Of a stretch of DNA of 64,000 nucleotides, positions 9,475-18,586 are shown piece after piece; the stretch's first letter is position 1, and every line of letters begins with the position of its first letter. The position numbers and the translations under genes were made by a program. Location of the stretch: NCBI RefSeq assembly GCF_009913435.1, contig NZ_CP047895.1:442501-506500 (forward strand), written 5' to 3'. The stretch comes from Sphingomonas changnyeongensis. GTDB taxonomy: Bacteria > Pseudomonadota > Alphaproteobacteria > Sphingomonadales > Sphingomonadaceae. A model generated the notes under the pieces. The model worked only from the letters and a program-made list of their open reading frames with translations. It had not been told where the DNA came from and made no database searches.

Positions 9475-9650
9475 GTTGTTTGCTGCGCGCCTTGCGGCGC
9501 GGGGGCGGCACCGGCCCGCTCCCCCACCCGGCCTCCCAACGGCAGGATACGCTATGGGAGGCCGGGTGGGGAGCGGGCCGGTGCCGTTCTTCCCAATCAA
9601 CAAACTCCCGGTGCCGTTCTTCCGAACAAACAACGCCCGGCACCGCGACC
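9475..9650. repeat. Dispersed palindromic element, copy A
   Basis: The central hairpin has a 32-nt left arm at 9506-9537 and a 31-nt right arm at 9556-9586, starting CGGCACCGGCCCGCTCCCCC and closing with its complement around an 18-nt loop. A left satellite (GTTGTTTG then a small CGCGCC/GGCGCG-type hairpin) precedes it, and two copies of CGGTGCCGTTCTTCC follow. It fills the gap between convergent genes (Rieske and CoA-transferase). The right arm has one G fewer than the left arm requires. Five related copies occur at 13.2, 20.8, 39.2, 42.5 and 46.1 kb. Confidence 0.85.
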
Positions 9651-9665
9651 ACCGCAAACACCCCC

Positions 9666-10820
9666 TCACCCCCAGCGGGCAAGCGCCTCCTCCAATGCGA
9701 TCCGTTCGGCCGGGCGCGCAGCCGATGGCGCGTCGCGGAAGCGCGGCGCGGGGGCCGGCTGGGTGACGCCACCCAGCTCGACATAGCTTTGCCGGGCGCG
9801 GTTGTGCGGATGGTCGGGGGCTTCGGCAAAGCTCAGCACCGGCGTCACACAGGCGTCGGTATCGGCGAAATGCGCCGCCCAATGGTCGCGGTCCCTGGCC
9901 TTGAAACAGGCGGCGAAGGTCTCGGTCATCGCCGGCCAGCTCTTGAGGTCGAACTGCGGCCAGGCGGCGGGATCAAGCGCCAGCCCGGCGAGCAGGGCGG
10001 CATAGAATTGCGGCTCCAGACAGCCGACCGCGACATAGCGGCCATCGGCACATTCATAGCAGCGGTAAAACGGCGTCGCCCCGTCGAGCAGATTGGCCTG
10101 GCGGCGATCCTGCCAGCGGCCGCTCGCCAGAAAGGCGTGGAACATCGCCAGCAGGTTGATCGTCCCGTCGGTCATCGCCGCATCGACGACGTCCCCGGCC
10201 CCCGTGGTGCGCGCGCGCACCAGCCCGGCGAGCACGCCCGCGACCAGGAACATCGCCCCGCCGCCATAATCGCCGATCAGGTTGAGGGGCGGCGGCGGCA
10301 CCTCGCCGGCGCGGCCGATCGCGTGCAGCGCCCCGGTGAGCGAGATATAATTGAGATCATGGCCAGCGCGCGGGGCCATCGGCCCATGCTGCCCCCAGCC
10401 GGTCATGCGGCCATAGACGAGGCGCGGATTGACCGCGTGCACCGCCTCCGGACCCAGGCCCAGCCGCTCCATCACGCCCGGACGAAACCCCTCGAGCAGC
10501 GCATCGGCGCGGGCGAGCAGATCAAGCGCCGCGCCCCGCCCGGCATCGGATTTCAGGTCGACGCCCACGATCGTCCGCCCGCGATCGAGCACCGGCGCGC
10601 CCGGATCCTGGCTGCCCGGCCGGCCAAGCTGGACGATGTCCGCGCCCATGTCGGCAAGGATCATCGCGGCGAGCGGCACCGGCCCGATGCCCTCGAACTC
10701 GACGATGCGGACGCCGCTGAGCGGGCCGGAGCGTCCGGCATTCTGCTGTGGGGAACCGGCGGCCCGTTCGGGGGTGCCGGGGCGATCGCCGCTTTGCGGC
10801 TGGTTATCCTCTCCGTTCAT
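9666..10820 (-). CDS. CoA-transferase family III / alpha-methylacyl-CoA racemase-like protein
   Basis: 384 residues. After a polar N-terminal extension of about 32 residues comes the family III fold: GPLSGVRIVEFEGIGPVPLAAMILADMGADIV, DLLARADALLEGFRPGVMERLGLGP and the AMACR-like LVYGRMTGWGQHGPMAPRAGHDLNY. The Asp in AGHD is the usual catalytic carboxylate of AMACR-type enzymes. It probably epimerises 2-methylacyl-CoAs before beta-oxidation, but CoA transfer is possible. Two operator-like palindromes lie 22-60 nt upstream of the start. Confidence 0.88.
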   Translation of the reverse strand: MNGEDNQPQSGDRPGTPERAAGSPQQNAGRSGPLSGVRIVEFEGIGPVPLAAMILADMGADIVQLGRPGSQDPGAPVLDRGRTIVGVDLKSDAGRGAALDLLARADALLEGFRPGVMERLGLGPEAVHAVNPRLVYGRMTGWGQHGPMAPRAGHDLNYISLTGALHAIGRAGEVPPPPLNLIGDYGGGAMFLVAGVLAGLVRARTTGAGDVVDAAMTDGTINLLAMFHAFLASGRWQDRRQANLLDGATPFYRCYECADGRYVAVGCLEPQFYAALLAGLALDPAAWPQFDLKSWPAMTETFAACFKARDRDHWAAHFADTDACVTPVLSFAEAPDHPHNRARQSYVELGGVTQPAPAPRFRDAPSAARPAERIALEEALARWG

Positions 10821-10841
10821 GGCCGCAAGGCTCGGCCAAAG

Positions 10842-10880
10842 TTGACGTTTTCGTCAAGAGGAAGCTTACGGAAACGTCAA
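10842..10880 (-). promoter_or_regulatory. Tandem operator-like palindromes upstream of the CoA-transferase gene
   Basis: A perfect palindrome TTGACGTTTTCGTCAA (10842-10857) is followed 24 nt away, start to start, by the imperfect copy TTACGGAAACGTCAA (10866-10880). They sit 22 nt before the CoA-transferase start; the second overlaps the stop codon of the lipoprotein gene. Similar 16-bp sites serve TetR- or MerR-type regulators of acyl-CoA catabolism in proteobacteria; which regulator acts here is unknown. Confidence 0.5.
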
Positions 10881-11173
10881 TCGTCGCGCGGCGGGGCGCG
10901 CCGGGCCTCCTCCGCCGCCTCTTCCGCCTCCTCACGGGCGCGTTCGCGCTCGGCACGGCGGCGCTCCTTGGCGATCTGCTCCTCCTCCTTGCGAATCGCC
11001 CGGCCGCGATTGCGGTCGGCCTCGTCCTGGCTGGTGGTCAGCACATCGACGGTCTTGCTCACCGCCTTGACCGGCAGGGTCGCCGCATCGATCGCCGCCC
11101 GGGCGAGACACCCGCCCAGCATCGCGGGCAGCATCAGAATGACCAGCATCCGCGCCCGTTCGTGAACCCGCAT
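10877..11173 (-). CDS. Small predicted lipoprotein
   Basis: 98 residues. MRVHERARMLVILMLPAMLGGC is a short signal with a lipobox-like LGGC, so the mature protein would begin at a lipidated Cys. The second half is a very charged helix (RKEEEQIAKERRRAERERA), probably a coiled coil. Start 11173 has GGAG 7 nt upstream; an in-frame extension to 11365 would bury the signal and is rejected. Function unknown; family not recognised. Confidence 0.7.
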   Translation of the reverse strand: MRVHERARMLVILMLPAMLGGCLARAAIDAATLPVKAVSKTVDVLTTSQDEADRNRGRAIRKEEEQIAKERRRAERERAREEAEEAAEEARRAPPRDD

Positions 11174-11286
11174 CACTCCGCTCTCCTCGCCCGCTGCGCC
11201 CAGCCCCTTGCTCCGGGCTGGCCGGTGCCCGGAGCGGTTTGCGATCCCATTATATCGGATCGGCCACTCCAGGCTGCTGTTTTCCC

Positions 11287-11330
11287 GCATTTTCCGGATC
11301 GCCGGATGATTGGGCGCGGCTGGAAAATGC
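11287..11330. repeat. Inverted repeat GCATTTTCC / GGAAAATGC
   Basis: Perfect 9-nt arms at 11287-11295 and 11322-11330 separated by 26 nt, in the gap between the divergent lipoprotein and DUF885 genes. The rightward flank reads CTAGAGCATTTTCC on the minus strand, resembling the AGAGCGGTTTCC motif of the hairpins at 47.25 kb. It may be a small dispersed repeat or regulatory site. Confidence 0.4.
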
Positions 11331-11383
11331 TCTAGACCTGTGCGCCCGGCCCCGCGCCGGGACAAGGGGAGAATAGCCTGACC

Positions 11384-13195
11384 ATGCGCCGTCCGTCACC
11401 GCCGCCCGCCCGCCGCGCCCTGCGCGCTGCCGCCGCCCTGATTCTCGCCGCGCCAGCTCTGGCCCCCGTGACGGCATCCGCACAGACGCAGGACGGGGCC
11501 ACGCCCTCTGCCCGGCTGAAGGCGGTGATCGACGCGCACTGGGCCTGGTATCTGTCCCGCAACCCCGAACAGGCGACCGCGCTTGGCGTGCGCGATCATG
11601 ACGACCGGCTGTCGGACGTCAGCCTGGCCGCCGCCGATGCCGATGCGGCGACCGCGCAGCGTTTCGGCGCGCAGCTGGCGGCCATTCCCGACACCGGCCT
11701 GTCGCCGGCCGAGCGGGTGAACAAGCGCATCCTGGCCCGGCTGCTCGCCGAACAGGTCGAGGGCAATCGCTACGGCCAGCGGCAGATGCTGTTCACCAGC
11801 TATTATGGCTGGCATCAGGGCTTTGCCGGCATGGCCGACAATCTGCCCTTTGCCGCCGCCGCCGATTACCGCAGCTATCTGACGCGGCTCGGCCAATATC
11901 CGAAGCTGAACAGCGATGCGCTGGCGGTCACCCGGGCGGCGGTCGCGCAGGGGTTCGTTCAGCCCTGCGACGCGCTGCGCGGCTATGAAAAGACGATCAT
12001 CGGGGTCATCGCCCCCTCGCCCGACCAGTCGCGCTTCTACCAGCCCTTCACCCGCGCCCGGCCGCGCGACCTGTCGGAGGCCGAATGGGCGAAGATGCAG
12101 GACGAGGCGAAGCGGCTGATCACCACCGTGGTCGAGCCGGAATATCGCCGCTTCCACGATTATTTCGTCCGCGACTATCTGCCGCGCTGCCGCGCGACCG
12201 TGGGCGCGTCGGCGATGCCCGGCGGGGCGGACTGGTATGCGTTCCGCGCCCGGCAATCGACGACGACCGACAAGACCCCCGATGAGATCCACCGGATCGG
12301 CCTGGCCGAGGTCGCGCGCATCCGCGCGGAGATGGAAACCGTCGCCCGCGCCGCCGGCTTTGCCAGCCGCGAGGCGTTCATCGCCGATCTGCGCACCAAT
12401 CCGCGCCATTATGCGACGACGCCCGAGGCGCTGCTCGCCGCCGCCGCGGTCGAGGCCAAGCGCATCGACGGGCTGCTGCCGCGCTATTTCGGCCGGCTGC
12501 CGCGCCTCAGCTATGGCATCAAGCCGATCCCGGCCGAAATCGCCGAGGGGACGACCACCGCCTATTACAATCCGGGATCCCCGGCGGCGGGGATTTCCGG
12601 CACCTATTTCGTCAACACATCCAAGCTGGCGCAGCGGCCGCTCTGGGAACTGCCAGCGCTGACCGCGCATGAGTCGGTGCCGGGCCATCACTTCCAGGTC
12701 GCGCTGCAACAGGAACTGGAGCTGCCCGAGTTTCGCCGCCACCAGGCCGGCTTCACCGCCTTTGTCGAGGGCTGGGCGCTCTATACCGAGCGGCTGGGCA
12801 TCGAGATGGGGCTGTATGACACGCCCGAAAAGCAGATGGGGCGCCTGTCCTATGAAATGTGGCGGGCGTGCCGGCTGGTCGTCGACACCGGCATCCATGC
12901 CAAAGGCTGGACCAAGGCGCAGGCCGTCGCGTTCATGAAGGACAACAGCGCGCTAACCGACGCCAATATCGATGCCGAGGTCAACCGCTATATCAGCTGG
13001 CCGGGCCAGGCGCTCGGCTACAAGATGGGCGAGATCCGCATCCGGGAACTACGCGCCCGCGCCGAAGCCGCGCTCGGCCCGCGCTTCGACGTCAAGCGGT
13101 TCCACGATGCCGTGCTGGTCGAAGGGCCGGTGCCGCTCGACCTGCTGGAGACGCAGATCGACGCCTGGATCGCGGCCGAAAAGCTGCGGGGGTAA
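11384..13195 (+). CDS. DUF885 family exported metallopeptidase-like protein
   Basis: 603 residues. An N-terminal signal (RRALRAAAALILAAPALAPVTASAQ) is cleaved near residue 33. The C-terminal half bears a zinc-peptidase-like pair: HESVPGHH from His429, and FVEGWALYTERLG about 30 residues on, typical of DUF885 (M32/M3-like gluzincin fold). Proteins of this family are abundant in sphingomonads and are thought to be periplasmic peptidases; substrate unknown. GGGGAGA upstream supports the start. Confidence 0.88.
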   Translation: MRRPSPPPARRALRAAAALILAAPALAPVTASAQTQDGATPSARLKAVIDAHWAWYLSRNPEQATALGVRDHDDRLSDVSLAAADADAATAQRFGAQLAAIPDTGLSPAERVNKRILARLLAEQVEGNRYGQRQMLFTSYYGWHQGFAGMADNLPFAAAADYRSYLTRLGQYPKLNSDALAVTRAAVAQGFVQPCDALRGYEKTIIGVIAPSPDQSRFYQPFTRARPRDLSEAEWAKMQDEAKRLITTVVEPEYRRFHDYFVRDYLPRCRATVGASAMPGGADWYAFRARQSTTTDKTPDEIHRIGLAEVARIRAEMETVARAAGFASREAFIADLRTNPRHYATTPEALLAAAAVEAKRIDGLLPRYFGRLPRLSYGIKPIPAEIAEGTTTAYYNPGSPAAGISGTYFVNTSKLAQRPLWELPALTAHESVPGHHFQVALQQELELPEFRRHQAGFTAFVEGWALYTERLGIEMGLYDTPEKQMGRLSYEMWRACRLVVDTGIHAKGWTKAQAVAFMKDNSALTDANIDAEVNRYISWPGQALGYKMGEIRIRELRARAEAALGPRFDVKRFHDAVLVEGPVPLDLLETQIDAWIAAEKLRG

Positions 13196-13212
13196 GGCGG
13201 AAACAGGGGGCC

Positions 13213-13368
13213 GTTGTCTGCGGTGCGGCGTGCGTCGCAGGGGCGGCACCGGGGTTTTTGTTGCGCGCCTCGCGGCGCGGGGGCGGCACCGGCCCGCTCC
13301 CCCACCCGGCCACCCAACGGCAGTATCATATGGGTGGCCGGGTGGGGGAGCGGGCCGGTGCCGCGACC
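13213..13368. repeat. Dispersed palindromic element, copy B
   Basis: Central hairpin arms are 13284-13315 and 13332-13363, 32 nt each and perfectly complementary around a 16-nt loop. Two left satellites ending GGCGGCACCGG precede it, one beginning GTTGTCTG and one GTTGCGCGCC. Where other copies read CCTCCC / GGGAGG this copy reads CCACCC / GGGTGG, a paired change that keeps the stem. It separates the convergent DUF885 and typA genes. Confidence 0.85.
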
Positions 13369-13396
13369 AATTAAAAAACGCGCGGGCGTTCCCCGA

Positions 13397-15214
13397 TCAG
13401 GCCGCCTTGGCGCGCGACGCGCGCTTGCGCTCATGCGGGTCGAGATGGCGCTTGCGCAGCCGGATGCTCTTGGGCGTCACCTCGACCATCTCGTCATCGT
13501 CGATATAGGCGATCGCCTGTTCGAGCGTCAGCCGCCGGGGCGGGGTCAGCCGGATGGCGTCGTCCTTGCCGCCCGACGCACGGAAGTTGGTCAGCTGCTT
13601 CGCCTTCATCGGGTTGACTTCAAGGTCATCCGGCTTGGCGTTTTCGCCGATGATCATGCCTTCATAAAGCGGCTCGCCCGGGCCGACCATCAGCACGCCG
13701 CGGTCCTCGAGCGCGTTGAGCGCATAGGCATTGGCCTCGCCCGATCCGTTGGAGATCAGCACGCCGTTCTTGCGGCCCTCGATCGCGCCCTTGTGCGGGC
13801 CATAGCGTTCGAAGATGCGGTTCATGATCCCGGTGCCGCGCGTGTCGGACAGGAACTCGCCATGATAGCCGATCAGGCCGCGCGACGGCGCGGAGAAGGT
13901 GATGCGCGTCTTGCCGCCGCCCGAGGGGCGCATGTCGGTCATCTCGGCCTTGCGCTGGTTCATCTTGTCGACGACCGTGCCCGAATATTCCTCGTCCACG
14001 TCGATGACGACGGTTTCATAAGGCTCTTCGCGCCCACCCGGCCCGTCGCGGAACAGCACGCGCGGGCGGCTGATCCCCAGTTCAAAGCCTTCGCGGCGCA
14101 TCGTCTCGATCAGCACGCCGAGCTGGAGTTCGCCGCGCCCGGCGACTTCGAAACTGTCCTTGTCCTCGCTCTCGGTCACGCGGATGGCGACGTTCGATTC
14201 GGCCTCGCGCATCAGCCGGTCGCGGATCATGCGGCTGGTGACCTTGCTGCCCTCACGGCCCGCCATCGGCGAGTCGTTGACGGCAAAGCGCATCGACAGC
14301 GTCGGCGGATCGATCGGCTGCGCCTTGAGCGGCACGCTGACCGAGGTGTCGGCGATGGTGTTGGCGACGGTCGCGACCGTCAGCCCGGCCAGGCTGATGA
14401 TGTCCCCGGCGCGCGCCTCCTCGACCGGCACGCGCTCCAGCCCGCGAAACGCCATGATCTTGGTCGCACGGCCGGTTTCGATCACCTGCCCGTCGGAATC
14501 GAGCGCATGGATCGGCTGGTTGAGCCGCACGGTGCCGGTTTCGACCCGGCCGGTCAGGATGCGGCCAAGGAAGTTATCGCGGTCGAGCAGCGTGACGAGG
14601 AAGCTGAACGGCGCCTCGGCATCGACCTGCGGCTCAGGCACATGATCGATGATCTTGTCGAACAGCGGGGCGAGCGTGCCTTCGCGCGCCTCGGCATCCT
14701 CGGACGCATAGCCGTTGCGGCCCGAGGCATAGAGCACCGGGAAATCAAGCTGTTCGTCGGTCGCCTCAAGCGTCACGAACAGGTCGAACACCTCGTTCAG
14801 CACCTCCTCGACGCGCGAATCCGGCCGGTCGATCTTGTTGACGACCACGATCGGCCGGAGGCCGAGCGCCAGCGCCTTGCCGGTCACGAACTTGGTCTGC
14901 GGCATCGCGCCTTCGGACGAATCGACGAGCAGGATGACGCCGTCGACCATCGACAGGATGCGCTCCACCTCGCCGCCGAAATCGGCGTGGCCGGGCGTGT
15001 CGACGATGTTGATGCGCGTGCCCTTCCAGTCCACCGAGGTGCACTTGGCCAGGATGGTGATCCCGCGTTCCTTTTCCAGATCGTTCGAATCCATCGCGCG
15101 TTCCTCGACGCGCTGATTGTCGCGGAACGTCCCCGACTGGCGGAACAACTGGTCGACGAGCGTGGTCTTGCCATGATCGACATGCGCGATGATGGCCACG
15201 TTGCGGAGGCTCAT
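13397..15214 (-). CDS. typA: Ribosome-associated GTPase TypA/BipA
   Basis: 605 residues, full length. The translational GTPase has G1 AHVDHGKT (residues 10-17), the switch text [10 protein letters not shown]3 [10 protein letters not shown] and G4 NKIDR, followed by EF-G-like domains and the BipA-specific C-terminal domain ([21 protein letters not shown]). It assists 50S assembly at low temperature and under stress. AGGA 6 nt before the ATG fits as ribosome site. It ends against repeat copy B. Confidence 0.96.
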   Translation of the reverse strand: MSLRNVAIIAHVDHGKTTLVDQLFRQSGTFRDNQRVEERAMDSNDLEKERGITILAKCTSVDWKGTRINIVDTPGHADFGGEVERILSMVDGVILLVDSSEGAMPQTKFVTGKALALGLRPIVVVNKIDRPDSRVEEVLNEVFDLFVTLEATDEQLDFPVLYASGRNGYASEDAEAREGTLAPLFDKIIDHVPEPQVDAEAPFSFLVTLLDRDNFLGRILTGRVETGTVRLNQPIHALDSDGQVIETGRATKIMAFRGLERVPVEEARAGDIISLAGLTVATVANTIADTSVSVPLKAQPIDPPTLSMRFAVNDSPMAGREGSKVTSRMIRDRLMREAESNVAIRVTESEDKDSFEVAGRGELQLGVLIETMRREGFELGISRPRVLFRDGPGGREEPYETVVIDVDEEYSGTVVDKMNQRKAEMTDMRPSGGGKTRITFSAPSRGLIGYHGEFLSDTRGTGIMNRIFERYGPHKGAIEGRKNGVLISNGSGEANAYALNALEDRGVLMVGPGEPLYEGMIIGENAKPDDLEVNPMKAKQLTNFRASGGKDDAIRLTPPRRLTLEQAIAYIDDDEMVEVTPKSIRLRKRHLDPHERKRASRAKAA

Positions 15215-15302
15215 GGGAAATCCTGGTTCGAGCGGAGATTGGCCGCGCCCTTAGCGCAAATGCTGCGGCGCGCAAAGCCCGGCCGCGCAGCGCACCCCGG
15301 CT

Positions 15303-16106
15303 TCAGCCCGTCCGCTGCGCCAGCGCGGCGATTTCCTTGACCAGCTTGGCCGCAACCGTCGCGGTCATGCCATTGAGGTCGCGCGCCGGATTGAGCTCGA
15401 CAATGTCCGCGCCGACCAGCGGTCCGGGGATGCGGGCGATGAGGTCGAGCAGCTGGCGCGTCGACAGGCCGCCCGGTTCATGATGCGCGACCCCGGGGGC
15501 AAAGGCGGGGTCCAGCCCGTCCAGATCGACCGACAGGTAAAGCGGCCCGGCGGGCACCGGCACGCCGGCGGGCGTGAAATCGCGCATCGGCACCACCTCG
15601 ATCCCGAACCGCGCGACCTGCGCCGCCTGATGGGCATTGAGCGTGCGGATGCCGACCTGGACCAGCCGGGTCGCCAGCCCGTCCTCCATGATCCGCGCGA
15701 ACGGCGAGGCGTGCGAGCGGCGATTGCCGCCCAGTTCGTCATAACAGTCCGAATGCGCGTCGATATGCAGGATCGCGACCAGCCCGTGCACGGCGGCGAT
15801 CCCGCGCAGCACCGGATAGGTGACGGCATGGTCGCCGCCCAGGCAGATCGGCACGCCGCCGCCTGCACAGGCGTCGCGCACCGCCGCCACGATCCGCGCG
15901 TCATCGGCCGCGCAATCCTCGGTCAGCGGCAGGTCGCCCAGATCCTCAAACGGGATGTCGCGGCCCAGTTCCAGCCCGCATTCGGCAGCCGGATTGCCCA
16001 TGTCGGACAGGAGCGCGGCGCGGATCAGCGGCGGCGCAGCAGCCGCGCCGCGCAGGAAGCTGGAGTTGATGTCGGTCGGCAGGCCGATCAGGCGGACGGG
16101 GCGCAT
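15303..16106 (-). CDS. Arginase/agmatinase family hydrolase
   Basis: 267 residues. The ureohydrolase fold has manganese ligands visible in CLGGDHAVTYP, HIDAHSDCYDE and SVDLDGLDPAFAPGV. It would hydrolyse a guanidino compound to urea plus amine; the text fits agmatinase or a guanidino-acid hydrolase better than classical arginase, but substrate loops cannot be judged by eye. It lies 9 nt downstream of the EamA transporter gene and is probably cotranscribed with it. Confidence 0.88.
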   Translation of the reverse strand: MRPVRLIGLPTDINSSFLRGAAAAPPLIRAALLSDMGNPAAECGLELGRDIPFEDLGDLPLTEDCAADDARIVAAVRDACAGGGVPICLGGDHAVTYPVLRGIAAVHGLVAILHIDAHSDCYDELGGNRRSHASPFARIMEDGLATRLVQVGIRTLNAHQAAQVARFGIEVVPMRDFTPAGVPVPAGPLYLSVDLDGLDPAFAPGVAHHEPGGLSTRQLLDLIARIPGPLVGADIVELNPARDLNGMTATVAAKLVKEIAALAQRTG

Positions 16107-16115
16107 GGCTGATCC

Positions 16116-16976
16116 TTAGCCCGCGAATTGCAGCGCGATAAGGGCTGCTGCGAGCACCGCCGCTGCCGCGATGCGCCGCCCGCCAAAGCCTTCCTTCAGC
16201 AACAGCGCCCCCATCAGCGCGGCAAACACCACCGCCGTTTCGCGCAGCGCCGAGACTTTCGCCACCTCAACCAGCGTCATCGCAAAGAGCGCGGCCCCGA
16301 ACGAGGCGACCGACAACAGCCCGGCGGTCACCGCCGTCCGCCACTGCATGACCGCCGCCGCCAGATAGGCGCGCCGCCTGAGCGTCAGCGCCACCAGCGT
16401 GATGCCCACCCAGTCGAGCAGGAACAGCCAGACGATGTAATCGAGCGGATCGGACCCGGCGCGGACGCCGCGTGCGTCGGTGGCGCTGTAGAGCGCGACG
16501 CCGATGGCCGTCCCCCCGGCCCAGAGCAGCGCCCGCGCATCCGGGTGACGGCGCAGCGAAACCCCGCGCGGCGGCAGCGCAAAGACGATGATCGCGGCGG
16601 TCGCGACCAGCAGCGCCGCCCAGCCCGCCGGGTTCAGCCGTTCGCCGAGCAGCCCCCAGGCGCTGATCGCGGTCAACAGCGGGGCAAGGCCGCGCATCAC
16701 CGGAAACACCAGCGACAGATCGCCGTGCGTCATCGCGCGCACGAGGCAGAACTGATAGAAAAGATGCGCCGGGATCGCCCAGACCAGAGCGGCGACGGTG
16801 CCGGGATCGGGCGCGCCGACCAGCAGCAGCCCCGGCAGCGTGACCAGTGCCGCCGTCACCGACAGCACCGACCGGGCGACCAGAATGTCGCCGGCGATCT
16901 TCACCGCCGTGTTGACGAGTGCGAGGGTGACCGCGGAGACGAGGCCGAGCACGACCGCCAGCACCTCCGCCTTCAT
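16116..16976 (-). CDS. EamA/DMT family transporter
   Basis: 286 residues with ten hydrophobic segments arranged as two EamA repeats (about 1-135 and 145-286), characteristic of drug/metabolite exporters. The end of repeat two reads ALRETAVVFAALMGALLLKEGFGGRRI, the usual EamA C-terminal motif. GGGAGGG precedes the ATG. Pairing with the arginase-family gene suggests transport linked to amine or amino acid metabolism; substrate unknown. Confidence 0.85.
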   Translation of the reverse strand: MKAEVLAVVLGLVSAVTLALVNTAVKIAGDILVARSVLSVTAALVTLPGLLLVGAPDPGTVAALVWAIPAHLFYQFCLVRAMTHGDLSLVFPVMRGLAPLLTAISAWGLLGERLNPAGWAALLVATAAIIVFALPPRGVSLRRHPDARALLWAGGTAIGVALYSATDARGVRAGSDPLDYIVWLFLLDWVGITLVALTLRRRAYLAAAVMQWRTAVTAGLLSVASFGAALFAMTLVEVAKVSALRETAVVFAALMGALLLKEGFGGRRIAAAAVLAAALIALQFAG

Positions 16977-17082
16977 CCCCGCCCTCCCTTACGCAACAGC
17001 CCGGATGCGCGCGGAGATGCACCGGAAAGCCGCCGGGGGCCAGAGCGGAGCCACGGGCAGACCGATTGCCTGGGGGACTCCG

Positions 17083-17274
17083 ATGGTCGAATTCGCCGCC
17101 TTCACTTACGGTCTTGTCGCCAGCATCGTCCTGTCGCGTCTCGGCCGCGACCGGCGGGCGGCGCGCCCCTCCGGCGCGGTCGCGGTGATGACCGGCTGGG
17201 CGCTGTTCGGCTTTTCGGCCGCGCTCGCCGGGCTGATTGCGGGCTGGATGCTCACCGCTCTCGCCACCCCCTGA
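17083..17274 (+). CDS. Small two-helix membrane protein, function unknown
   Basis: 63 residues beginning MVEFAAFTYGLVASIVLSRL, then a basic stretch (GRDRRAARP) and a second hydrophobic helix (ALFGFSAALAGLIAGWML). GGGGGA 6 nt before the ATG is a good ribosome site. It precedes telA by 118 nt in the same direction. No family recognised; the sequence and ribosome site make it plausible rather than certain. Confidence 0.55.
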   Translation: MVEFAAFTYGLVASIVLSRLGRDRRAARPSGAVAVMTGWALFGFSAALAGLIAGWMLTALATP

Positions 17275-17392
17275 ACCGGGCCGGGACAGCCCCGGCACCG
17301 ATCAACGCACGACGGCGTTCGGCGAAAGTCGCTTGAACGGCGACCGGCAGGGCCTAATCTTTCCCGGCCTCAAGGGCGGGAGACGACAGGTT

Positions 17393-18586
17393 ATGGCAAC
17401 GAGCACCACCACGATCGAGGATACGGGCCTTGTCCTGACCCCGCCGGACCCGGTGCCCGTCGTCGCGCCGGAAAAGGCCGCCGGGCTGGTGCCGATCGAG
17501 GACAAGCAGAAGACCGAGCTTGATGCCCGGGTCGACCAGTTCGTTGCCGAGCTGATCGCGCAGGACGTCAATTCGCCCGAATTCGGCAAGCGCGTCGATT
17601 CGATCACCGCGCTCGGCCAGAAGGAAATCCGCGCCGCCGCCGGGGAGAGCAACCGCTTCCTCGACCGGCCGGTGCGCGCGATGGACCAGGAATCGGGCGT
17701 GGGCGCGGATCTGGCCCAGCTGCGGCGCACGATCGAGGATCTCGATCCGTCAACGCGCGGCGATCTGTTCACGAAGAAGAAGCTGTTCGGCATCATCCCG
17801 TTCGGCAACAAGCTGCGCGACTATTTCGACAGCTACACCTCGGCGCAGAGCCATATCGCCGCGATCCTCGCCCGGCTGGCCAAGGGCAAGGACGAGCTGC
17901 TGATGGACAATGCCGCCATCGCGGTCGAGCGGCAGAAGCTGTGGGCGGCGATGGGCCGGCTCGAGCAGATGATCCACATGTCGAAGACGCTCGACCAGAA
18001 GCTGGAGGACAAGGCCGCCGAGCTGGACGCGACCGATCCGACCAAGGCCAAGGCGATCCGCGAGACCGCGCTGTTCTATGTCCGCCAGCGCACGCAGGAC
18101 CTGCTGACCCAGATGGCGGTGACCGTGCAGGGCTATCTGGCGCTCGATCTGGTCAAGAAGAACAATGTCGAGCTGATCAAGGGCGTCGACCGCGCATCGA
18201 CGACGACGGTGTCGGCGCTGCGCACGGCGGTCACGGTCGCGCAGGCGCTGACCAACCAGAAGCTGGTCCTTGAACAGATCACCGCGCTCAACACGACGAC
18301 CGCCAACATCATCGATTCGACGGGCAAGCTCCTGAAGACGCAGACCGCGCAGATCCATGAACAGGCGGCATCGTCGACCATCCCGCTCGAAGTGCTCAGC
18401 CGCGCGTTCCAGAACATCTATGACACGATGGATTCGATCGACACCTTCAAGCTGAAGGCGCTCGATTCGATGAAGACGACGGTCAATGCGCTGTCGAACG
18501 AGGTCGAGAAGTCGCGCGGCTATATCGCCCGCGCCGAGGGGGCCGAACAGGCCCAGGCCTCGCCGTTCCAGGCGCTGGAGGGCTGA
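17393..18586 (+). CDS. TelA-like toxic anion resistance family protein
   Basis: 397 residues, mostly helical. The TelA family text is clear: AGESNRFLDRPVRAMDQE, NKLRDYFDSYTSAQSHIAAIL and the long coiled-coil-like half with NNVELIKGVDRASTTTVSALRTAV. The family was named from tellurite resistance but is a general stress protein of uncertain mechanism. Start 17393 follows GGGAGA; an in-frame extension to 17237 lacks family sequence. The stop overlaps the next start by one nt (TGATG), typical of telA-xpaC pairs. Confidence 0.9.
   Translation: MATSTTTIEDTGLVLTPPDPVPVVAPEKAAGLVPIEDKQKTELDARVDQFVAELIAQDVNSPEFGKRVDSITALGQKEIRAAAGESNRFLDRPVRAMDQESGVGADLAQLRRTIEDLDPSTRGDLFTKKKLFGIIPFGNKLRDYFDSYTSAQSHIAAILARLAKGKDELLMDNAAIAVERQKLWAAMGRLEQMIHMSKTLDQKLEDKAAELDATDPTKAKAIRETALFYVRQRTQDLLTQMAVTVQGYLALDLVKKNNVELIKGVDRASTTTVSALRTAVTVAQALTNQKLVLEQITALNTTTANIIDSTGKLLKTQTAQIHEQAASSTIPLEVLSRAFQNIYDTMDSIDTFKLKALDSMKTTVNALSNEVEKSRGYIARAEGAEQAQASPFQALEG

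Noticed and set aside
9475..9650. Reading repeat copies as small genes
   Set aside because: Frames through the hairpins have no ribosome site, consist of Arg/Gly/Pro runs and change among copies; nucleotide structure is conserved instead.
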